Assembly: GCA_938003555.1 (NCBI GenBank)
Contig: CALKXN010000184.1
Location: 1-10,767 of the forward strand
Direction of reading: 5' to 3'
Length of the DNA stretch: 10,767 bases
Origin: an uncultured Robiginitomaculum sp.
GTDB taxonomy: Bacteria; Pseudomonadota; Alphaproteobacteria; Caulobacterales; Maricaulaceae
Part shown: positions 1 to 6,033 of the stretch, piece by piece
Layout of the letters: each line of letters starts with the position of its first letter
Numbering within the stretch: the stretch's first letter is position 1
The notes under the pieces: generated by a model
Database searches by the model: none
What the model was told of the DNA's origin: nothing
What the model saw: the letters and a program-made list of their open reading frames with translations, nothing else
Position numbers and translations under genes: made by a program

Positions 1-220
1 AAGCGCGCCTTTGGATGTCCCGCTGGTGAGAGCTATGGCGACTAACCCTCAGCCGATGGCCGCCAGCAGCAGCGTCGCCGTGCTGCGTCTGTGTGAAGCG
101 GGCGCATGTGGAACCTATGAGGTCACAGCCATAGGAGAAGCAGGGATTTTTTTAGACGAAACATATTTTTACTTTTGGTACTCCAGTTTGATCAAGTCCC
201 GCACGGACAGCCCCGCTTAA
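1..220 (+). other. Possible 3' end of an upstream gene (uncertain)
   Basis: One plus frame is open from the left edge of the window and ends in a TAA at 218-220, giving about 72 residues. It includes a stretch rich in Ala/Ser/Val followed by an aromatic run (YFYFWY). I do not recognise a family, and the last third is AT-rich and unlike the neighbouring genes. A second plus frame also runs in from the edge and stops at about position 45, so it is unclear which of the two, if either, is the tail of a real gene. Treat this stretch as unassigned. Confidence 0.2.
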
Positions 221-247
221 CAAAACATCGAAGACATTAATTAAAAA

Positions 248-268
248 CGGACATAAAATGAGAGATTA
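248..268 (+). repeat. Upstream copy of a ~20-bp direct repeat
   Basis: The sequence CGGACATAAAATGAGAGA followed by TTA is nearly repeated at 471-490, with one inserted AT and one substitution. It contains a TAAAAT hexamer and a GAGAG purine run, so it resembles a -10/ribosome-binding leader. No start codon follows it here. The two copies flank both palindromic elements of this intergenic region. Confidence 0.6.
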
Positions 269-291
269 AAGCAAACGGACCCCACTCACAC

Positions 292-325
292 CCCGCTCAT
301 CCCTGCCTGCGCAGGGATGAGCGGG
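292..325. repeat. REP-like single palindrome, family A
   Basis: A perfect 15-bp inverted repeat: CCCGCTCATCCCTGC at 292-306, loop CTGC at 307-310, and the reverse complement at 311-325. The segment 299-325 matches 8040-8066 with one mismatch, so this is a single-unit member of the family whose two-unit form lies at 7977-8066. No T-run follows either arm, so terminator function is not indicated. REP-like extragenic palindromes of this size are common in proteobacteria. That the family is dispersed in this genome is inferred from the two copies here. Confidence 0.85.
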
Positions 326-353
326 AGGAGAGACCAGAGACAAACCCTACCGC

Positions 354-437
354 ACGTCATTCCCGCGAATGCGGGAATCTACTGATATGCCGCGCGTGCC
401 TAGGGCGCGCAGAGTCCCGTATTTACGGGAATGACGT
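354..437. repeat. REP-like paired hairpin element, family B (GTCATTCCCG type)
   Basis: An 84-bp imperfect palindrome. Its ends, ACGTCATTCCCG (354-365) and CGGGAATGACGT (426-437), are exact reverse complements. Each half is itself a hairpin: TTCCCGC-GAAT-GCGGGAA at 360-377 and TCCCGTA-TT-TACGGGA at 415-430. A GC-rich centre contains short GCGCG/CGCGC arms. It resembles the widespread GTCATTCCCGCGNNNGCGGGAAT repeats of alpha- and betaproteobacteria (recalled from general knowledge). The two head-to-head hairpins resemble a REP doublet or a small MITE. No coding sequence is present in it. Confidence 0.8.
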
Positions 438-470
438 CTGTAAAGATGCGCGGCGTGAACCTGAAACATT

Positions 471-490
471 CGGACTAAAATGAGAGACTA
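471..490 (+). repeat. Downstream copy of the ~20-bp direct repeat (leader of the 495 gene)
   Basis: CGGACTAAAATGAGAGACTA nearly repeats 248-268. Here the GAGAG run (482-486) lies 8 nt before the ATG at 495 and could be its ribosome-binding site, and TAAAAT could be a -10 box. The duplication suggests that the leader was copied when the intervening palindromes arrived, or that it is conserved regulatory sequence. Confidence 0.55.
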
Positions 491-494
491 GACA

Positions 495-848
495 ATGCCA
501 AGACACGCTCTGCGGCGGGGCTCTGGGGCCCAGATGTCGCGTATGCGCCACAAAATATTAAATGTGCGCCTCTCGCGCGAACGCTACGCGCTGGCCGCGC
601 AGAAACGCGCGCGGGAAAAGGCCGCGGAGGCGGAATTGGATTATGATGATCCCGTGCTGATTGAGGCGCGCCAGCAGCTTATTTCGACGCGCATCAACGC
701 CGAAGTTGCGCGCATCCAGGCCGAGATTGCGGGTCATATTCGCAATGGCGGATTAACGCCGACGGACAGGCAGCGCGCCGAGCGCGTAGAGATCGAAGCG
801 GAGCGGCGCGGCTGGGCGATGATTGAAGAGGTTTTACGCGGGCAGTAG
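495..848 (+). CDS. Small charged hypothetical protein, probable coiled coil
   Basis: A 117-residue protein that I do not recognise. It is dominated by Ala, Arg and Glu, with long helix-favouring stretches at about 25-50 (ERYALAAQKRAREKAAEAEL) and 55-85, and a second charged helix near 95-117. There are no cysteines, signal peptide or membrane segment. The Arg-rich N-terminus (MPRHALRRGS) may be untranslated if an internal ATG at 534 or 543 is used, giving 104 or 101 residues. The ATG at 495 is preferred because a GAGAG run precedes it at a workable distance. Codon choice (many GCG and CGC codons) matches the neighbours and supports real coding. It ends 5 nt before the oppositely oriented DUF2805 gene. 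A cytosolic protein- or nucleic-acid-binding role is possible but unsupported. Confidence 0.55.
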   Translation: MPRHALRRGSGAQMSRMRHKILNVRLSRERYALAAQKRAREKAAEAELDYDDPVLIEARQQLISTRINAEVARIQAEIAGHIRNGGLTPTDRQRAERVEIEAERRGWAMIEEVLRGQ

Positions 849-853
849 GGTGT

Positions 854-1105
854 CTATTTACGCGCCCCATGTTTGCTGGCGCGGCCGCTCACGCGCCGTC
901 GCCACATCCGAAAACTGCTCGGTTTCATGTGGCCTTGCATGATCTTGATGACTTGGGATTCCGATAACCCAGATTGGTATTTAATGTCATCAAAGGAGGT
1001 GTCATCATCCCACGCCATGGCGACGATTTCTGATGTGGTGAGCGTGCCATTATCGGCGCGCGGCGTTGCGGGGATGAAATCATCGGGGAATGTGCGCTGT
1101 GTCAT
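854..1105 (-). CDS. DUF2805 / TIGR03643 family protein
   Basis: An 83-residue protein from the ATG at 1105. It carries the hallmark core of the DUF2805 family: EIVAMAWDDDTSFDDI (about 26-41), GLSESQVIKIM (46-56), then KPSSFRMWRRRVSGR (61-75) and a basic tail (KHGARK). This family is small (about 70-90 residues), found in many bacteria, and has no established function. The acidic-helix, turn, GLSE-helix arrangement and basic C-terminus resemble a helix-turn-helix DNA-binding fold, which is my inference. Alternative starts exist at ATG 1120 and TTG 1156. The longest would run past the ABC transporter's earliest possible start, so a later start is more likely, but no Shine-Dalgarno sequence decides the matter. 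It is divergent from the transporter. Confidence 0.8.
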   Translation of the reverse strand: MTQRTFPDDFIPATPRADNGTLTTSEIVAMAWDDDTSFDDIKYQSGLSESQVIKIMQGHMKPSSFRMWRRRVSGRASKHGARK

Positions 1106-1167
1106 AGAGATGATACGCATGACGATCGCGCTTGGTTGCCCTAGACTTTGACGCAAACACGTCCCAC

Positions 1168-3000
1168 ATGGTCGTTATGTCACCACCATCCCAGAGCGCT
1201 GCTGAAAAATCTGAACAAAAACTGTCCTATCAGCTGAAAAGCTTTGGGCGGCTATGGCCCTATATGTGGAGCGGCGGCGGGGTGCGCGACCGGGTGCGCA
1301 TTATTGCAGCAATTTTTTTGACGCTGGCCTCGCAAATGATTTTGGTCATCGCGCCCTTTGGTGTGGGCTATAGTGTTGACGCGGTTAAGACGGCGCTGGA
1401 TGCGGGGTCGATGTGGGCCGATAGCGCCTTGGTCATTACGGCGCTTGTCTTTGGCTATGGCGGGTTAAAACTGCTCTCCACCATTTTGAATGAAGCGCGT
1501 GAATATATCTTTGCCCCCGTCGGGCAGCGGGCGCAGCGCGAAGTAGCAACAGCGACATTTGCGCATTTGCATAAATTATCACTGCGTTTTCATTTGGAAA
1601 AACGCACGGGCGGGCTGTCGCGTATTATCGAACGCGGCATACGCTCGATTGATTTTCTGTTTCGGTTTTTGCTGTTTAATATTGGCCCGACATTCTTGCT
1701 GCTCGGTTTTAGCTGCGCGGCGCTTATGCTCGCCTATAGCTGGGAATATGCGGCCATCGCGCTGGTCGTGGTTGTTGCCTATGTGTGGTTTACATTTGCG
1801 ACAACGGAGTGGCGGCTTAAATTTCGCCGCGAGATGAACAAGCAAGATACGGAGGCGAATGCCAAGGCGATTGATAGCCTGCTTAATTATGAGACCGTGA
1901 AATATTTTGGCGCCGAAGGGTTTGAAACCGCGCGCTATGATAGCGCGATGGAGATTTATCAACGCGCCGCGATTAAGTCGCGTACCTCGCTGGCGACTGT
2001 CAATATTGGGCAGAGCTTTTTGATGAATGGCGGTATTGTGGCGCTGCTGATCTTGGCGGCCTATCAAATTCTCGGCGGCGCGCTAACGGTGGGCGCGATG
2101 GTGACAATTCCGCTGGTGATGCAGCAAGTCTATCGGCCGCTTAATATTCTGGGCTTTGCTTACCGCGAAATCAAACAAGCATTGACGGATATGGAAAAGA
2201 TGTTCGCGCTGCTGGATTTACAGCCCGAAGTGACCGACCGCGAAGGCGCGATCGCGCTTACGGATGTCAAAGGCCGCATTGTTTTTGACGATGTGCATTT
2301 TCGTTATGACGCTGATCGCGCCATCCTGAAGGGGATTAGTTTTACCGCAGAACCGGGGCAGACCATTGCCATTGTCGGCCCGACAGGCGCGGGGAAATCG
2401 ACGCTGTCACGTATCCTTTATCGGTTCTACGATATTGAAAGCGGCAGCGTCACGATTGACGGCGTGGATATTCGGGACGCGCAGCAGCTTAGCCTGCGAC
2501 ACCGCATCGGGATTGTCCCCCAAGACACGGTGCTGTTTAACTCCGGCATCGGCTATAATATCGGTTATGCCAAAGAAGGTGCATCGCAGGCCGAGATTGA
2601 AGCGGCCGCGCGCGCGGCGCAAATCCATGACTTTATTATGGGATTGCCCAAGGGTTATGACACGCAAGTCGGCGAGCGCGGGTTAAAGCTGTCCGGCGGC
2701 GAAAAACAGCGCGTCGCCATTGCGCGCACGCTATTGAAAAACCCGCCTATTCTGATCCTTGATGAGGCAACGAGCGCGCTGGATAATACGACAGAGCGCG
2801 ACATTCAAAGCGCGCTGGATAATGCGCGCGGCGGCCGCACGACGCTCGTGATTGCCCATCGCCTGACGACCATTACCGGCGCAGATAAAATCTTGGTGAT
2901 GGAAGAGGGCCATATCGTTCAGCAAGGCACGCATGAAGAGCTGCTGCGCGAAGGCGGACTATATGAAGAGCTTTGGGCGCGGCAAGGGGAGATGGCGTGA
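1168..3000 (+). CDS. atm1: Atm1/HMT1-type ABC exporter (fused permease-ATPase)
   Basis: A half-transporter of 610 residues with an N-terminal membrane domain (about 25-340, several hydrophobic helices) and a C-terminal nucleotide-binding domain. The latter has Walker A GPTGAGKST (404-412), Q-loop Gln452, signature LSGGE (508-512), Walker B ILILDE (528-533) and H-loop His564. The segment NYETVKYFGAE (240-250) is a hallmark of the Atm1/ABCB7 family. N279 and Q282 in NIGQ fit the glutathione-contacting positions described for bacterial Atm1. Family members work as homodimers in the inner membrane and export glutathione-linked sulfur or heavy-metal conjugates, giving metal tolerance. The start is uncertain: ATG at 1168 or 1177 is preferred over TTG at 1132, and none has a clear Shine-Dalgarno sequence. 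It overlaps the next gene by GTGA. Confidence 0.93.
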   Translation: MVVMSPPSQSAAEKSEQKLSYQLKSFGRLWPYMWSGGGVRDRVRIIAAIFLTLASQMILVIAPFGVGYSVDAVKTALDAGSMWADSALVITALVFGYGGLKLLSTILNEAREYIFAPVGQRAQREVATATFAHLHKLSLRFHLEKRTGGLSRIIERGIRSIDFLFRFLLFNIGPTFLLLGFSCAALMLAYSWEYAAIALVVVVAYVWFTFATTEWRLKFRREMNKQDTEANAKAIDSLLNYETVKYFGAEGFETARYDSAMEIYQRAAIKSRTSLATVNIGQSFLMNGGIVALLILAAYQILGGALTVGAMVTIPLVMQQVYRPLNILGFAYREIKQALTDMEKMFALLDLQPEVTDREGAIALTDVKGRIVFDDVHFRYDADRAILKGISFTAEPGQTIAIVGPTGAGKSTLSRILYRFYDIESGSVTIDGVDIRDAQQLSLRHRIGIVPQDTVLFNSGIGYNIGYAKEGASQAEIEAAARAAQIHDFIMGLPKGYDTQVGERGLKLSGGEKQRVAIARTLLKNPPILILDEATSALDNTTERDIQSALDNARGGRTTLVIAHRLTTITGADKILVMEEGHIVQQGTHEELLREGGLYEELWARQGEMA

Positions 3001-3626
3001 GTAAGAAGCTCCTTCTTTTCGGAATGATGATCGGTGCTTTTGGCCTCGCAGCTGTCGCAGTTGCGTTTTACTCTGTTGCTGGAATGGCGAGTTGGGATCG
3101 TTGCATGGATAGCGGCGGGCTCTGGGATGCTGACAGGAAAATGTGTAATTGTGAAATATCGAGAGATGATGGCTATTGCGAAATCGTGGCTTATCATGAG
3201 AAATTTATCGACTTAAACGAAGTTGCTCCAGAATTATTTATTCAGAGGCGCGGAACTCGGCAGCATGTGCGGCGCGGAGAAATAAATGTTGATAATGTCG
3301 TGTTCCAACGTGATCGTTTTGCGGAGAGTATCATTGCCGCAGATATAGGCTTAGCCTTATCACTGCCGAATTACCCTGAAAATGTGACGGGCCCTTGGAT
3401 ATCGGGTTCATGCACATTTAATTCAATGTCCAATATACCAGATGGAGTTGAGACGCAGCGCAGAGTCTATGGGTTTCAATCGGTGTGCGTGAACCCCACT
3501 ATAAACACTCAGTTTTGGCTAACAGATAGAAGAGCGCTGGTTAGCTTTCAGATTACGACACAATCGCCTAACACAGCGCCAAGAGTTGTGGAGTATCGTA
3601 ATCCAATATTTTTCAATAACCTCTGA
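2997..3626 (+). CDS. Membrane-anchored hypothetical protein with six cysteines
   Basis: A 209-residue protein of no family I recognise. The GTG start at 2997 overlaps the exporter's TGA (GTGA). It is preceded by a strong ribosome-binding site, AAGGGGAGA at 2984-2992, so translation is probably coupled. Residues 4-31 form one hydrophobic helix after MSKK, which suggests an uncleaved signal anchor with the rest in the periplasm. Six cysteines (36, 50, 52, 61, 139, 164) include a clustered CX13CXCX8C, consistent with disulfides outside the cytosol. The C-terminal half has beta-like alternating segments. The gene is visibly more AT-rich than its neighbours, hinting at separate ancestry. Position suggests, but does not prove, a role linked to the exporter. 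Confidence 0.75.
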   Translation: MSKKLLLFGMMIGAFGLAAVAVAFYSVAGMASWDRCMDSGGLWDADRKMCNCEISRDDGYCEIVAYHEKFIDLNEVAPELFIQRRGTRQHVRRGEINVDNVVFQRDRFAESIIAADIGLALSLPNYPENVTGPWISGSCTFNSMSNIPDGVETQRRVYGFQSVCVNPTINTQFWLTDRRALVSFQITTQSPNTAPRVVEYRNPIFFNNL

Positions 3627-3630
3627 TTAA

Positions 3631-3653
3631 GCCTATTTGTATAGGCCTTTATT
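3631..3653 (+). terminator. Probable intrinsic terminator
   Basis: GCCTAT (3631-3636), loop TTGT, ATAGGC (3641-3646), then CTTTATT. It lies 5 nt after the stop of the cysteine-containing protein gene. The stem is only 6 bp and the T-run is interrupted, so termination may be partial and dgkA could receive some read-through. Confidence 0.5.
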
Positions 3654-3670
3654 ACACACGGGAAAATATC

Positions 3671-4072
3671 ATGATTATCAAACTCGCTCATCAGATTAAA
3701 AATGCCACGCGCTACAGTATTGATGGCTGCGTATATTTACTGCGCAGTGAATTTGCGGCGCGTGTGGAGGTCTATGCGTTTTTCTGGATGATGGTTGCGC
3801 TGATTTTGCTTAAGGTTTCACTATTGACGCTCGGCATCGCAACCATTCTGTTCTTGATCATGATCGCCACAGAGGCGCTGAATACCGCGATCGAAGTCAT
3901 CATTGATCGCGTTAGCCCTGAAATATCCCCTGCGGGCAAAAAGGCCAAAGACCTGGGCAGCTTTGCGGTGATGTGCATGATTATTGTAAATGGAATATTC
4001 TTCTTCGGTGCCGTCTGGGATAGCGAGCCCGTTCAGCAATTCGCGCAATATATATCGTCAGTTTTTGTGTAG
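3671..4072 (+). CDS. dgkA: Diacylglycerol kinase, DgkA family
   Basis: A 133-residue integral membrane kinase with three hydrophobic helices (about 35-50, 52-68, 97-117). The family signature EALNTAIEVIIDR (68-80) and KAKDLGS (91-97) are intact. Residues corresponding to the E. coli active site are present: Glu27, Glu68, Asn71, Glu75, Lys93 and Asp94. DgkA phosphorylates diacylglycerol (or undecaprenol in some bacteria) using ATP at the inner membrane, recycling lipid by-products of envelope glycan and lipid A modification into phosphatidate. Length is close to the usual ~120 residues, with a slightly longer C-terminus. The ribosome-binding site is weak. The last 15 nt overlap the convergent padR-type gene. 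Confidence 0.93.
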   Translation: MIIKLAHQIKNATRYSIDGCVYLLRSEFAARVEVYAFFWMMVALILLKVSLLTLGIATILFLIMIATEALNTAIEVIIDRVSPEISPAGKKAKDLGSFAVMCMIIVNGIFFFGAVWDSEPVQQFAQYISSVFV

Positions 4073-4627
4073 CCGTTCAACATTGTGTTCACGGGCAAGG
4101 GCCCCGATTTCATCAAGCATTTTTTCACACCACTTCGCGTGCGCGTCTTCTTGCTCAATCCCGATATTAAGCGCGATTAATTTTCCTTTTTCCGTCAGCG
4201 ACAATTCTTTATTTTCATAAAATCGCTCTTTGATTTTGTGAAAGGTTTTCGCGCGGCCCAGATGCTGTTCCATGCGCAATGTGATTTGTTCACGCAAGGC
4301 GTCAATATCGACAGCCTCCAGCGCGTATAATTTGACCAGCATATCATCTTTGACGCTAGGTTTGCGCGATGGTTTTTGCGACCAGTTTTGTAAATAAATT
4401 TTCCCCGCTTTGGTAATGCGGTGTACAATGCGATTGGGTTTGCCGGATTGACTCACTTCGGTGCTGGCGACATGGCCTTTATCACGCAGGCGGCCAAGTT
4501 CGCGGTAAATTTGTTGATGGCTGGCGCGCCAGAAAAACCCGATGGAGGCATCGAAATTTTTAGCCAAATCATACCCGCTCATCGGGCGATCTGTCAGACA
4601 AACAAGTATTGCTTCGGCAAGTGCCAT
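4058..4627 (-). CDS. PadR-family transcriptional regulator
   Basis: A 189-residue protein with an N-terminal winged helix (about 3-80). The opening ALAEAILVCLTDRPMSGYDLAKNF and the recognition region FFWRASHQQIYREL (31-44), followed by the wing and ITKAGK (71-76), are typical of PadR. The C-terminal half (about 91-180) is predominantly charged helix, as in the Vir-type dimerisation domain of the larger PadR subfamily. The ATG at 4627 is chosen because GGGGAAA lies just upstream; an in-frame start at 4681 would add 18 atypical residues and run through the promoter. Such proteins usually repress divergent genes and release DNA on binding small aromatic or lipophilic ligands. The divergent dehydrogenase operon is the obvious target. 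Its 3' end overlaps dgkA by 15 nt. Confidence 0.9.
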   Translation of the reverse strand: MALAEAILVCLTDRPMSGYDLAKNFDASIGFFWRASHQQIYRELGRLRDKGHVASTEVSQSGKPNRIVHRITKAGKIYLQNWSQKPSRKPSVKDDMLVKLYALEAVDIDALREQITLRMEQHLGRAKTFHKIKERFYENKELSLTEKGKLIALNIGIEQEDAHAKWCEKMLDEIGALAREHNVERLHKN

Positions 4628-4674
4628 TTGATTTCCCCGTTCATTATCACATGGCGGCTCTGCGCCGCTCTTGT

Positions 4675-4703
4675 TTGACACTATGCAACTCAGTGCATAT
4701 GCG
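4675..4703 (+). promoter_or_regulatory. Sigma-70-type promoter of the SDR operon
   Basis: A perfect -35 TTGACA (4675-4680), 17-nt spacer, then TATGCG (4698-4703) as a weak -10. Transcription would start near 4710 and give a short leader before the ATG at 4730, which has a strong AGGAGA site at 4719-4724. Confidence 0.6.
4682..4699. promoter_or_regulatory. Candidate PadR operator dyad
   Basis: TATGCA (4682-4687), a 6-nt centre, and TGCATA (4694-4699) form an 18-bp dyad lying exactly in the spacer between the -35 and -10 boxes. PadR proteins commonly bind short dyads of the ATGT-N8-ACAT kind. This site shares the ATG(C)...(G)CAT outline but is not identical. A bound dimer here would block polymerase, so repression of the SDR operon is the natural reading. 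Confidence 0.5.
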
Positions 4704-4729
4704 CATTTAAAGACATTAGAGGAGAAATC

Positions 4730-5611
4730 ATGTCGCTTAAAGGAAAAACCATTTTTATGTCCGGCGGGTCACGCGGCATCGGCCTTGCGATTGCCCTGCG
4801 CGCGGCGCGCGACGGCGCAAATGTTGTCATTGCCGCCAAGACTGCAGAGCCGCACCCTAAGCTCCCCGGCACAATCTATACGGCCGCCAAAGACATCGAA
4901 GATGCGGGCGGCAAAGCGCTCCCTGTGGTGTGCGACGTGCGCGACGAAGAAAATGTCCAGCGCGCAGTCGATGCGGCGGTTGAGAAATTTGGCGGTATTG
5001 ATATTTGTATCAATAATGCCAGCGCGATTTCTCTGACGCCGACGGCAATGACGCCGATGAAGCGTTATGATTTGATGAACCAAGTGAATGCGCGCGGGAC
5101 GTTTCTGATGTCCAAATTGTGCCAGCCGCATCTGAAAAGTAGCGCTAACCCGCATATCCTTAATCTGGCGCCGCCGCTGGATATGCATCCTAAATGGTTT
5201 GCGCGTCACACGGCCTATACCATGGCAAAATATGGTATGAGCATGTGCGTGCTCGGCATGGCCGAAGAGTTTAAACCCATGGGCATTGCGGTCAATGCGC
5301 TCTGGCCGATGACATCGATTGACACAGCCGCTGTGCGCAATGTTTTAGGCGGCGACTCTATGGCTAAGATGAGCCGGACGCCGAATATTCTGGCTGACTC
5401 GGCGCATATTATTTTATCGTCCGATGCCAAAGCCAATAGCGGCAATTTCTATATTGATGAAATGGTGCTGCGCGAGAATGGCGTTACGGATATGGCGCAA
5501 TATAGTCAGCCCGGATATGACGGCCCATTGATGGCGGATTTCTTTGTGAGTAATGAGATTATTAAATCTAGTCTGTCCGAGATTATGCCCGCGCCCGGAT
5601 ATGATGCATGA
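4730..5611 (+). CDS. Short-chain dehydrogenase/reductase, HSDL2 type
   Basis: A 293-residue Rossmann-fold oxidoreductase, first gene of the operon, with AGGAGA just upstream. The nucleotide motif SGGSRGIG spans 11-18, NNAS is at 95-98, and the catalytic pair is Tyr163/Lys167 in YTMAK. The segments AAKTAEPHPKLPGTIYTAA (35-53), TPMKRYDLMNQVNARGTF and AYTMAKYGMSMCVLGMAEE are characteristic of the hydroxysteroid dehydrogenase-like 2 group. The SCP2 sterol-carrier domain of animal HSDL2 is absent. Substrates in this group are poorly defined; fatty-acyl or steroid-like molecules are suspected. The strand before the active site reads NLAPP (145-149), where I recall Ser in place of Ala147 in relatives. 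The TGA stop overlaps the next ATG (ATGA). Confidence 0.9.
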   Translation: MSLKGKTIFMSGGSRGIGLAIALRAARDGANVVIAAKTAEPHPKLPGTIYTAAKDIEDAGGKALPVVCDVRDEENVQRAVDAAVEKFGGIDICINNASAISLTPTAMTPMKRYDLMNQVNARGTFLMSKLCQPHLKSSANPHILNLAPPLDMHPKWFARHTAYTMAKYGMSMCVLGMAEEFKPMGIAVNALWPMTSIDTAAVRNVLGGDSMAKMSRTPNILADSAHIILSSDAKANSGNFYIDEMVLRENGVTDMAQYSQPGYDGPLMADFFVSNEIIKSSLSEIMPAPGYDA

Positions 5612-6033
5612 GCAGTTTAAACGCCATTGACCCCGCGCCCGAGCAAATCAAAGCCTTCCTCAGCCAGCCTGATGACGCGCCTGTCTTCATGCTTAATTTG
5701 CTTAAATTCAAAGACAGGGCAACTTATAATGACGGCCAAGATGTCTCTGGCAAAACCGCCTATGGCCGTTATGCTAAAGCCTTCGGAGAGATGCTTGCGG
5801 AGCTTAATATTGACGGGGCCGAAACGGTTTTTGGCGGCGCGGCAAAGCACCTTTTAATCGGGCAAGTCGATCAAACGCAGATTTGGGACGCTGTTGCGAT
5901 TGTACGTTATCCGAATGCTAAAATTATGTTTGATACGGTGACCAGCGCGGCATACCGTAAAATTCACTATCACCGCAAAGCGGGACTGGCCGGTCAACTT
6001 CTGATCAGCTGTAATGATGAAGGGGTCTTCTAA
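5608..6033 (+). CDS. DUF1330 domain protein
   Basis: A 141-residue protein with the DUF1330 pattern: FMLNLLKFK (27-35), then GKTAYGRYAKAFG (48-60), and a later strand-helix unit WDAVAIVRYPNAKIMFDTVTSAAYRK (93-118). The fold is expected to be a dimeric ferredoxin-like alpha-beta barrel, as in antibiotic-monooxygenase and EthD proteins. No catalytic function is established for the family. The start ATG overlaps the dehydrogenase stop, and its own TAA shares one base with the next ATG (TAATG), so it is translationally embedded in the operon. It may bind the same hydrophobic substrate as its neighbours; that is inference. Confidence 0.85.
   Translation: MSSLNAIDPAPEQIKAFLSQPDDAPVFMLNLLKFKDRATYNDGQDVSGKTAYGRYAKAFGEMLAELNIDGAETVFGGAAKHLLIGQVDQTQIWDAVAIVRYPNAKIMFDTVTSAAYRKIHYHRKAGLAGQLLISCNDEGVF

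Noticed and set aside
165..205. Minus-strand signal-peptide-like start (MFRLKKSLLLLWL)
   Set aside because: It hits a stop codon right after the hydrophobic stretch, and the continuing frame lacks coding character; it could be a broken remnant but nothing supports that.
292..437. CRISPR-like or terminator function for the palindromes
   Set aside because: There are no regularly spaced direct repeats with unique spacers and no T-runs after the stems; the structure fits REP-like elements better.
873..1151. 92-residue plus-strand frame opposite the DUF2805 gene
   Set aside because: The minus strand encodes recognisable DUF2805 motifs, and this frame has no family features.
1579..2067. 162-residue open frame on the minus strand inside the exporter gene
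   Set aside because: It is antisense to clearly conserved Atm1 membrane helices, and its composition (Arg, Gln and Lys runs) is that of a shadow frame.
4628..4681. N-terminal extension of the PadR protein
   Set aside because: The extra 18 residues are atypical of PadR and run through the intergenic regulatory region, whereas the start at 4627 has GGGGAAA just upstream.
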